A stretch of 58,586 bases of DNA from JALEVB01 sp022768265 (GTDB lineage Bacteria > Bacillota_I > Bacilli_A > Erysipelotrichales > Erysipelotrichaceae): positions 1-58,586 of the forward strand of contig JAXFJE010000011.1 in NCBI GenBank assembly GCA_034168985.1, read 5' to 3'. The notes under the pieces were generated by a model. The model saw only the letters and a list, made by a program, of their open reading frames with translations, had not been told where the DNA came from and did not search any database. The position numbers and the translations under genes were made by a program. Of this stretch, positions 51,754 through 58,586 are shown in pieces. Position 1 is the stretch's first letter. Each line of letters begins with the position of its first letter.

Positions 51754-53040
51754 ATGAATATTGGATTTGCAAAGGAAAAGATTGATTTATATAAATGCAA
51801 TGATAAAAATATTTACTTAGCAGGTTTTGCACAAAAAAGAGAAGCAACAGGTAAATATGATGATATTTTTGTGAAATGCATTGCTTTAAAATTTGAAGAT
51901 AAAATTTATCTATTTTTTAATTATGATTTATGTGCGGTAGACGAATTGATAATTAATAAATTATTAGATAATTTAGCTGAAATCAAAATTGATAAAAATA
52001 ATGTATTTATTACCTCAACTCATACGCATTCTTCCTATGCAGGAGTTGTAAATACTGATGATGGATTTTTGGCTGTTGCAAAGGAAATCTTTGGAAAAAC
52101 TGATGCAAAATTAATTGATTATATTTGTAAGGTATCGTTTGATTGTGCTAATAAAGCTATTAAGGATATACAACCAGCTAAAGTCAAATATAATAATGGA
52201 ATTTGTAAATCTTTTGGTTCTAATAGAAATAATAAAAATTTAGCAGGAAACGATCGGCTATTCATTGTGGAGATCGAGCAAAAAATTAAAAAGATCGCTA
52301 TTATCAATTTTGCTTGTCATCCAACAATTCTTAATTATACCAACACAAAAATTAGCGGAGATTTCCCAGGATATCTAGAAAAAATATTCAATGATAATAA
52401 TTTTGAATTTTGTATGTTTTTAAATGGTTCATGCGGAGATATTTCTACAAGATTCACAAAGCAAGGTAATGGATATGATGAAGTTATTAGAATGACAAAA
52501 AAATTATATGATTCATCCATCGTTGCGCTAGAAAATGCTAAAGAAGCTAATTTAAAAACAATGAAGATTAATAATGTAAATTGTTATCTAAAAGCAAAGA
52601 CTAAGCCAACTATTGAGGATGCTGAAAAATTTTTGAAATTATGTGAAAGAGAATATGATCAAGGAATTAAAAATGGAATATGTGGTTCAGAATTAAGATT
52701 ACTTGAAAATCACATAGAAGGAGCTCAGGCAAATGTTAGATATGCTATTAGCACTTATAACCCTACAGAAATAGAAGTTAATATAAAAATATTAAATATA
52801 AATGACCAGTATTTTGTCTTTATTCCTGGCGAATGTTTTTCTGAGTTAGGTAACATAATTGAAAATAGTAAAAGACATATAATTAGTTATGCAAATGGAT
52901 ACAAAATGTATTTTGCTGATAGCAAAGCTTATGATGATCAAGTATATGAAGCAATGAGTAGCCCATTTGAAAAAGGTGAATGTGAAAAGATGATAAGCAA
53001 GATTGATGAAATGATAAAATGTATGGAGGATAAAAAATGA
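51754..53040 (+). CDS. Ceramidase-fold hydrolase A of PTS operon 3 (putative cytosolic amidase)
   Basis: A 428-residue protein without signal peptide, distantly related to those at 32530 and 55100. Catalytic landmarks of the neutral ceramidase domain are in order: HTH at 90-92, CHPT with His189, SGDFPGY at 201-207, GDIS with Ser231, IPGE with Glu360, and YANGYKMYF at 379-387. SGDxxGY is also seen in true ceramidases. The C-terminal beta domain of those enzymes is missing. It is next to IIA and SIS genes and probably hydrolyses an amide in the phosphorylated substrate. Two bases after IIA; it overlaps the SIS gene by four bases. Confidence 0.78.
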   Translation: MNIGFAKEKIDLYKCNDKNIYLAGFAQKREATGKYDDIFVKCIALKFEDKIYLFFNYDLCAVDELIINKLLDNLAEIKIDKNNVFITSTHTHSSYAGVVNTDDGFLAVAKEIFGKTDAKLIDYICKVSFDCANKAIKDIQPAKVKYNNGICKSFGSNRNNKNLAGNDRLFIVEIEQKIKKIAIINFACHPTILNYTNTKISGDFPGYLEKIFNDNNFEFCMFLNGSCGDISTRFTKQGNGYDEVIRMTKKLYDSSIVALENAKEANLKTMKINNVNCYLKAKTKPTIEDAEKFLKLCEREYDQGIKNGICGSELRLLENHIEGAQANVRYAISTYNPTEIEVNIKILNINDQYFVFIPGECFSELGNIIENSKRHIISYANGYKMYFADSKAYDDQVYEAMSSPFEKGECEKMISKIDEMIKCMEDKK

Positions 53041-53768
53041 ATACAGCAAAAAAATATCTAGAATTTGTGCAAAGTATTTTAACAAAAGTAATTGATACTC
53101 AAAGTGATGCAATTGAATATGCAGCACAATTAGTAAGTGATGCGTGTTTAAAGGGCGGTAGATTTTATGTGTTTGGCTCAGGACATTCACATATTGTTGC
53201 AGAAGATATTTATATTAGAGCAGGCGGTTTAGGATATGTGAAGGCAATTTTGGTTCCAGAATTAATGCTGCATGAAATGCCAAATAAAAGTACATATTTA
53301 GAGCGGTTAGAAAATTATGCTGATGCTATCTTAAACTTATATAAAGTAGATAAAAACGATGTACTGATGATTGTTTCTAATTCTGGAAGAAATGCTGTTC
53401 CTGTTGAAATGGCATTAGGAGCAAAAGAAAGAGGATGTAAAGTCATTGCAATGACCTCGATGGAGCATTCAAAAAACACGACATCTAGACATAAGAGCGG
53501 TAAAAAATTATATGAAATTGCAGATGTTGTGCTTGATCATGGAGCACTAAAAGGAGATGCGGCTTTCTATATTGATAATTTTGATGTTCCTACCGGACCA
53601 ACAAGCAGTTCAATGGGCACAGCGATTGCACAGGCGTTAATAGCACAAACAATTGATAATTTGGTAAAAGCTGGTCATGTGCCTCCAGTATTAAAGAGTT
53701 CAAATTTAGATGGAGCTGATAAATATAATGATGAACTATTCGACAAATACTATGGATATTGGAAATAA
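53037..53768 (+). CDS. SIS-domain sugar-phosphate isomerase family protein (UPF0309-like)
   Basis: A 243-residue single SIS protein: phosphosugar loop GSGHSHIVAEDIYIRAGG near 44-61, VSNSGRNAVPVEMA near 117-130 and the C-terminal TGPTSSSMGTAIAQALIAQ near 185-203. This UPF0309/SIS_2 group includes GmhA-like and MurQ-adjacent proteins bound to sugar phosphates; the reaction is not known for most. GGAGGA site; ATGA overlap with the ceramidase-fold gene. In this operon it probably isomerises or splits the de-acylated sugar phosphate. Confidence 0.85.
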   Translation: MNTAKKYLEFVQSILTKVIDTQSDAIEYAAQLVSDACLKGGRFYVFGSGHSHIVAEDIYIRAGGLGYVKAILVPELMLHEMPNKSTYLERLENYADAILNLYKVDKNDVLMIVSNSGRNAVPVEMALGAKERGCKVIAMTSMEHSKNTTSRHKSGKKLYEIADVVLDHGALKGDAAFYIDNFDVPTGPTSSSMGTAIAQALIAQTIDNLVKAGHVPPVLKSSNLDGADKYNDELFDKYYGYWK

Positions 53769-55086
53769 AATTATTATTTTATTATGTAACCCTGATGATG
53801 CAAGTATGTTCCCTTTTCATTATGAAGAGGGAACTTGTATGCTTCCAGTAGGAGAAAAAAAATTACTTACTTATTGGACAGATTTGGTAAGTAGTTATCC
53901 CAATAGAGGAATTTACATCGCTGCAAAAAATACACCTTATATTGAACATTTATGTCATGAAAAGAAAATAAATTATTTATCTTTTAATGATGATCTTTAC
54001 AAACACATAAGTGAAATGAATGAAGATGTTTGTATAATAAGCGTAGATAATTTTATGCATGAAGAGGATTACTCTAGATTATTGACAGAAAACGAAAATG
54101 TTATAATTTGTAGTCCATGGATAAATCAAGAAAAATCTTTTGCTATTGGAAAAACTGACAATTATATAAAGGAAATTTATGCACATCCTAGAGATCATTA
54201 TGCAACAGATAAAGTGTTTGAAATTTGCTCGATTAATAAAGAATGGGTTAAAAAATTATGCTTTATTAGAAAAGGATCTTATACATTGAATTGTGGTCAA
54301 ATGCCTGACGATAAATTTCATTTAGAAAGCATTGTAGATCAATTAATAAAAATGGGCATGAAATGTAAGCCTTTACGTGCTGAGAAAAAGATAATAAAAG
54401 TCAAACATGCCTGGGATATTTTTCAAGCTAATGAATATTATTGCATGAACTTGCATATTACTGAAGACGAGATAGGTAAAAATTCTAAATTAAATAATGT
54501 TGTAAGAGATACAAATTCGCATATCCATGTTGGTGAAAATTGTTATTTAAATAATGTAACAATCGAAGGCGATTGTTGGATAGGAGATAATGTAACGATT
54601 GAAAATGGTGCGTTTATAGGTAAAAATTGCATTATTCAAAATAATTGTAAAATTAGTAATAGCTGTATGATTCATGCGAATACAGTAATTGGAGAAAAAA
54701 ACAAAATAGGTTTTGGTGCTGAAGTATGTGGTGTGACAATGGAAGGTGTTGCCATGGTACATACTTGTGAGGTATTTGGAGTTATTGGAAAGTATGTAGA
54801 TATTGCAGCAGGAGTAATCATGGCAATCTTACGCTTTGATGATGGTGAAGTTACACGAAAAGTTAATGGTTGTCATTATAAATCACCATATACAAATGCA
54901 ATTTGCATTGGAAACTATGTTAGAACAGGCGTGAATAATACTTTTTATCCTGGAGTTTCGGTAGGCGAAAAATCAGCGCTAGGTCCAGGATTGATCGTTG
55001 ATCAGGATATACCGGCCAATTCTTTAATATTAGTTAAACAAGAAAAAATAGTAAAAGAATGGGGCTCAAATAAATACGGATGGTAA
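53752..55086 (+). CDS. GlmU-like protein: degenerate nucleotidyltransferase domain plus left-handed beta-helix
   Basis: About 444 residues. The N-terminal 220 residues resemble a sugar nucleotidyltransferase in outline (KIIILLCN first strand, MLPVGEKKLLTYWTDLV) but lack the GxGTRM nucleotide loop, so it may match the NTP_transf_4 type or be inactive. The rest is a left-handed beta-helix of hexapeptide repeats (I/V-G-x-x-x type: IHVGENCYLNN, IEGDCWIGDNVTIENG, FIGKNCIIQNN, and others) as in acyltransferases and GlmU. The start is uncertain: 53710, 53728 and 53752 are in frame and none has a clear site; I use 53752, five codons before the first strand. An acetyltransferase-like enzyme in a catabolic operon is unusual. 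Confidence 0.7.
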   Translation: MDIGNKIIILLCNPDDASMFPFHYEEGTCMLPVGEKKLLTYWTDLVSSYPNRGIYIAAKNTPYIEHLCHEKKINYLSFNDDLYKHISEMNEDVCIISVDNFMHEEDYSRLLTENENVIICSPWINQEKSFAIGKTDNYIKEIYAHPRDHYATDKVFEICSINKEWVKKLCFIRKGSYTLNCGQMPDDKFHLESIVDQLIKMGMKCKPLRAEKKIIKVKHAWDIFQANEYYCMNLHITEDEIGKNSKLNNVVRDTNSHIHVGENCYLNNVTIEGDCWIGDNVTIENGAFIGKNCIIQNNCKISNSCMIHANTVIGEKNKIGFGAEVCGVTMEGVAMVHTCEVFGVIGKYVDIAAGVIMAILRFDDGEVTRKVNGCHYKSPYTNAICIGNYVRTGVNNTFYPGVSVGEKSALGPGLIVDQDIPANSLILVKQEKIVKEWGSNKYGW

Positions 55087-55099
55087 AGAGGTACGAAAA

Positions 55100-56254
55100 A
55101 TGAAGTATGGATTTTTAAGAAAAATAATTAATTCACCATTTCCAACTACACAATGTGGACATATTACTCAAACAAATGAATTATTTGTGTATCATGATGA
55201 TCTAGAAGCAAGGTTATTGTATCTTTCTGATGATAATGGTACTATCATTCATTTATCAGCCGATCTATTATCTATCGATCGTGATACTAGAATTAAATTA
55301 CAAAATCAAGCAAGAATTTTTTTCCAAGATGAAAAACTGGTCCTTATTACTTCAGCAACTCATACACATATTGGTAATAACGTCAGGGATGAACGATATA
55401 TAGGATATTTTATCGATTTAATATCAAATGCATTTAAAGATATCATCATTCACGAAACCAAATCGATTAAAACAGAATATCAAATAATTAAATTCAATGA
55501 AGTTGGTAAATCGAGGATTTCAAACTATGAATCTAACAATGAGTATTTATCATTAATAAAATTAATGGTCGAAGATAGGGTATGGTTAAATATTATCATT
55601 CACAATTGTCATCCAACGATCTTACATGCAAATGTTCCATATTTTTCTAGTGAATTTCCTGGGTATGTCATGCAGCAATTAAGGTTAGAATATCCTGATG
55701 AAGAATTCACATATATGAGTGGAGCTTCTGGAGATATATCCTCAAGATTTACTAGACCTAATCAGACCTATGCAGCAGTTGAATTTTTAGGTAATAAGAT
55801 GATTGCAAAAATTAAACAATTAAAAGCAAACCAAAGCTATACCAAAAATCTTGAACTAACATATCATGAGGAAGAAATTAAATATAAACATGATTTTACG
55901 CCTGTTGATATCTCAAAAATCAGAGGAAATTTAACTGCTAGAGAATTAGAGACAATTGAATATGGAAAAATAATGCGTGAAAATTTAGAGAAGGATCCAA
56001 GTAAATTGGTAAAAGAAGCAACGATAGGATGCTGGAATTTAGGATGCATCAAATTAGTTTTCTATCCAAATGAGATGTTCTCACAATGGTTGGATGAAGT
56101 TGATCTAAAAGAAAAATTGCTAATTTCTTATTCTAATGGCTTTGGCCCATATATCATCCCAAAAGATTTTGCTTATATTACATATGAAAGCTTTAATGAT
56201 ACGTTAACATTAGATACTAAAGATAAGGTTCTATCAGCAATAAAAAATATATGA
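55100..56254 (+). CDS. Ceramidase-fold hydrolase B of PTS operon 3 (putative cytosolic amidase)
   Basis: A 384-residue protein, the shortest and most divergent of the three. Landmarks: THTH at 87-90, NCHPT with His171, SSEFPGY at 183-189, GDIS with Ser214, YPNE with Glu325, and YSNGFGPY at 344-351. No signal peptide. The N-terminal strand region is shorter than in the others. It is the second copy in the same operon, so the two proteins may act on different amides or form a heteromer. AAGAGG site; its stop overlaps the M20 start (ATGA). Confidence 0.72.
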   Translation: MKYGFLRKIINSPFPTTQCGHITQTNELFVYHDDLEARLLYLSDDNGTIIHLSADLLSIDRDTRIKLQNQARIFFQDEKLVLITSATHTHIGNNVRDERYIGYFIDLISNAFKDIIIHETKSIKTEYQIIKFNEVGKSRISNYESNNEYLSLIKLMVEDRVWLNIIIHNCHPTILHANVPYFSSEFPGYVMQQLRLEYPDEEFTYMSGASGDISSRFTRPNQTYAAVEFLGNKMIAKIKQLKANQSYTKNLELTYHEEEIKYKHDFTPVDISKIRGNLTARELETIEYGKIMRENLEKDPSKLVKEATIGCWNLGCIKLVFYPNEMFSQWLDEVDLKEKLLISYSNGFGPYIIPKDFAYITYESFNDTLTLDTKDKVLSAIKNI

Positions 56255-57630
56255 CATCTGATGTATCCGCTAAAATACGTGATGAAATTATAAAAGATAC
56301 GATAAATTTAATAAGTTTTCGTACGTACAAAGAAAATAATGCTGAATTTGATGATGAATTATCTAAAGCTTTTGCATATATCAAAAAAATTGGCGAAAGA
56401 TATGGCTTTATTTATAAAAATTATGATAATAAAGTAGTAACTTTAAGTTTTGGGCAAGGAAAGAGAAATGTTGGTGTGGTTCTTCATCTGGATGTTGTTC
56501 CAGCTGTTAGAAGCGAATGGCAACATGACCCATTTATTGCAAGAGTAGAAAATAATGTTATATATGGAAGAGGAAGCAATGATAATAAAGGACCAGCAAT
56601 GGCTTTGCTTCATGCTGCCATAAATGTAATACATGAGAATGATATAAGTAATCGATTAACACTTATATTTGGTAGTAATGAAGAAGGAAAGATGGAAGAT
56701 ATTGATTATTATCTAGCAAATAGCATAGATGTTCCAGAAATAGGTTTCGTGCCTGATGCAACTTTTCCTGTAAATTATGGCGAACATGGGCTATTAACAT
56801 TGGCTTTGAAATTTACTAAGCCAAAAATGATCAACGAAATGCAAGGTGGAGAGCACTGGCATATTACTTGTCCTTCGATAAATGCAAAGATAAAATGCTG
56901 GAATGACGATATATTTGAAAAATTTGATTTCTTTTTAAAAGAACGACAGTTAGATGGAAATATCTTAACAAAAGATGATACCTTAAATGTGACTATTAAA
57001 GGTAAACAAGCTCATGGGTCAAGGCCAAATTTAGCAATTGATCCTTTTGAAGCCATGATGAGCTTTATTGGAGCTTATTATGGCGATAAAAATTGTATGG
57101 CTATAGCAAAAATGTTCAAAGATTGGCAAGGAAAAGAATTTGAAATTGCTCATAAAGATATGAAGTATGGGGAATTGACGTTATGTGTGACGAAAATTGA
57201 AACAAATGCTGATAGCATAGAATGCATAATTGATGTTAGGTATCCATTTTGCTTAGATAAACTGCAAATAATAAAAACGTTATCAAATGCTTGGTGCCAA
57301 AAAGCAAAATGCCAGCAAGTAGAGGTATTAGAAGATCGAGAGGGTCATTATATTGCCCCTGATTCCAAATTAGTAAAAGACTTAGAAAAAATATACCGCG
57401 ATATTTCTGGTGATGATATAACGCCATGCAAGGTGTCACCAGGAGATACCTACGCTAGGAAATTTAATAATTTTGTAACTTATGGACCTACTACGGTTGA
57501 TCATTTAAAAAGAAAAGATATTGGTCAGGCTCATCAAGCTAATGAGGGTATGGATATTGACACTTTGATGATTGGCTATAGAATATATTATGAAGCATTA
57601 TTAAAACTATTAAATGAAAGCGGTGAATAG
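56251..57630 (+). CDS. M20-family metallo-amidohydrolase/dipeptidase (PepV/Sapep-like)
   Basis: A 459-residue zinc enzyme: HLDVVPA with His79 and Asp81, GRGSNDNKGP with bridging Asp111, SNEEG with the base Glu144 and ligand Glu145, and a C-terminal GQAHQANEGM with the last His. A dimerisation/lid domain is inserted in the middle (about 190-330). The family cleaves dipeptides, N-acyl amino acids or similar amides. Four-base overlap with the ceramidase-fold gene. In this setting it may release an amino acid from the imported conjugate. Confidence 0.88.
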   Translation: MTSDVSAKIRDEIIKDTINLISFRTYKENNAEFDDELSKAFAYIKKIGERYGFIYKNYDNKVVTLSFGQGKRNVGVVLHLDVVPAVRSEWQHDPFIARVENNVIYGRGSNDNKGPAMALLHAAINVIHENDISNRLTLIFGSNEEGKMEDIDYYLANSIDVPEIGFVPDATFPVNYGEHGLLTLALKFTKPKMINEMQGGEHWHITCPSINAKIKCWNDDIFEKFDFFLKERQLDGNILTKDDTLNVTIKGKQAHGSRPNLAIDPFEAMMSFIGAYYGDKNCMAIAKMFKDWQGKEFEIAHKDMKYGELTLCVTKIETNADSIECIIDVRYPFCLDKLQIIKTLSNAWCQKAKCQQVEVLEDREGHYIAPDSKLVKDLEKIYRDISGDDITPCKVSPGDTYARKFNNFVTYGPTTVDHLKRKDIGQAHQANEGMDIDTLMIGYRIYYEALLKLLNESGE

Positions 57631-57634
57631 GTTG

Positions 57635-58411
57635 ATGGAAAATAAATATAAGGTGATTGTCGTTGACATGGATGGCACCTTGCTTAATTCATGTAAAGAA
57701 ATTTCTAAAAAGAATAGAGAAGTATTAATTAATATCCAAAAAAAGGGGATAAAGGTTGCATTAGCATCAGGCAGACCTTTAGATCATTTGATGGAAGATT
57801 CCTTAAAAATCGAACTTGATAACTATCAAGGTTATTTGGTAGGAAATAATGGTCAGGAATTCTATGATTTCAAGGAAAAAGTAATATATCGCGGAGCAAA
57901 GCTTCCTCAAGATGTATTGATAAATACTATAAATATTGCGGAAAAATATCATCTTAGTTGTTTTGGCTTATCACAAGGCTATCGCTTTAGAACCGAAAAG
58001 TATCATGATGATTATCCAAGCGTTATTAAAGAAAACAAAGATATCATCTTTGATAAAATCGGTTTAAACGATCGCGACGGCATAAAAAATGTATGGATGG
58101 TAGCGAATGAACTAAAAGTATTGCTAGTTGAATCTTGTCAGGTAATGGTTACAGATAACACGACCATTGAATTAGTACCTTTTGGTATTGATAAGATCGT
58201 TGGTGTCGATCGTATCCGTGATTTGAATAATTTGCGTAATGAAGATATCTTGATAATTGGTGATGGAGAAAATGATTATCAGATGTCATGTCATTATCCG
58301 TTTGTGGCAATGCAAGATTGTTTTGATAAACTAAAAGAAAAAGCCATCTTCGTAACTTTGAGCAATGATGAAAACGGAGTGGCATATGCTTTAGAAAAGT
58401 TATGTTATTAA
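57635..58411 (+). CDS. Cof-type HAD family phosphatase (operon 3)
   Basis: A 258-residue hydrolase: motif I VVDMDGTLLNS near 8-18, motif II ASGRP near 45-49, motif IV IIGDGENDYQM near 207-217. ATG 57635 is preferred to ATG 57614, which lies within the M20 gene and has no site. Last gene of operon 3; probably dephosphorylates a sugar-phosphate product or relieves sugar-phosphate stress, like the HAD gene of operon 2. Confidence 0.86.
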   Translation: MENKYKVIVVDMDGTLLNSCKEISKKNREVLINIQKKGIKVALASGRPLDHLMEDSLKIELDNYQGYLVGNNGQEFYDFKEKVIYRGAKLPQDVLINTINIAEKYHLSCFGLSQGYRFRTEKYHDDYPSVIKENKDIIFDKIGLNDRDGIKNVWMVANELKVLLVESCQVMVTDNTTIELVPFGIDKIVGVDRIRDLNNLRNEDILIIGDGENDYQMSCHYPFVAMQDCFDKLKEKAIFVTLSNDENGVAYALEKLCY

Positions 58412-58415
58412 TTAT

Positions 58416-58453
58416 AAAAAACGGCTAAGGATTTACTTCCTTGCCGTTTTTTT
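58416..58453 (+). terminator. Terminator of PTS operon 3
   Basis: AAAAAACGGC...AAGGA pairs with TCCTT...GCCGTTTTTT; the T-run ends exactly where the inverted repeat begins. Confidence 0.9.
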
Positions 58454-58586
58454 GGCGCTCTAAAAATGGATGGGGCGACTGATAAAAAGTTTTAAAATTA
58501 TTTGGGGTTAATTTCACCCCAAGAAAGTTTAACCTAGCGGGTTTATGCAGATGCATAATCCGCTTTTTTTGAAAAAAGAAGGCGTG
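58454..58586. repeat. Right copy of the 133-bp inverted repeat
   Basis: Exact reverse complement of 7-139. In this orientation it contains GGGGT/ACCCC (58504-58520) and a terminator-like stem AGCGG...TTATGCA/TGCATAA...CCGCT (58536-58564) with seven T. The sequence stops inside the element, so its full length is unknown. Confidence 0.9.

Noticed and set aside
1..58586. CRISPR arrays, tRNA or rRNA genes, prophage or conjugation genes
   Set aside because: I looked for regular spaced repeats, cloverleaf-type sequences and phage or relaxase proteins and saw none; the only mobile features are the ISL3 element and the terminal repeat.

Overview
The window is AT-rich DNA with tightly packed, same-strand operons, strong AGGAGG-type ribosome binding sites, intrinsic terminators, a T-box leader, mannose-family PTS operons and an intracellular galacto-N-biose phosphorylase. 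This points to a low-GC, anaerobic, host-associated Firmicute, most likely of the Erysipelotrichia (Coprobacillus/Erysipelotrichaceae type). That placement is an inference from gene content and was not tested. A perfect 133-bp inverted repeat sits at both extremities (7-139 and 58454-58586), so the piece probably ends inside two inverted copies of one dispersed element.

Layout. 0.2-6 kb (minus strand): a c-di-GMP module (HEAT-repeat membrane protein, processive GT2 glycosyltransferase, EAL phosphodiesterase with degenerate GGDEF) and a Dabb protein. 6-11.5 kb: orphan lactose-type PTS IIB, nucleoid-associated protein, and a three-gene AfuABC-like ABC importer. 11.5-17.8 kb: AraC regulator divergent from a secreted flavinylated reductase; an orphan trpB behind a T-box leader with two tandem terminators and a 14-codon mini-ORF; a PepSY lipoprotein and a HAD phosphatase. 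17.9-29.3 kb: PTS operon 1 (SIS-IIA-IIB-IIC-IID), its PRD regulator translationally coupled to an extra IIB-like protein, a DMT exporter and a second flavinylated reductase with reversed domain order, then a MATE exporter and an iron alcohol dehydrogenase. 29.4-35.9 kb: RpiR regulator and PTS operon 2 (IIB-IIC-IID, ceramidase-fold hydrolase, IIA, HAD, NIF3). 36-46 kb: sulfatase and AraC regulator divergent from a sugar ABC importer (binding protein, two permeases, small membrane protein, ATPase) and a GH112 galacto-N-biose/lacto-N-biose phosphorylase. 46-47.6 kb: a probably dead ISL3-family element. 47.7-58.4 kb: GntR/UTRA regulator and PTS operon 3 (NanE epimerase, IIB-IIC-IID-IIA, two ceramidase-fold hydrolases, SIS protein, GlmU-like left-handed beta-helix protein, M20 amidohydrolase, HAD phosphatase).

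How it fits together. The theme is salvage of host-derived amino sugars: sulfated or plain Gal-beta-1,3-HexNAc through the ABC importer, sulfatase and GH112, and three separate mannose-family PTS routes for phosphorylated amino sugars or their conjugates. The most striking observation is that three divergent proteins with the neutral-ceramidase catalytic signature (HTH, HPT, DxxGY, GD(I/M)S, P(A/G/N)E) lie inside PTS operons, lack signal peptides and sit next to NanE, SIS, NIF3, HAD and M20 enzymes. I propose they are cytosolic amidases acting on PTS-imported N-acyl amino-sugar phosphates; this is a hypothesis from motifs and context.
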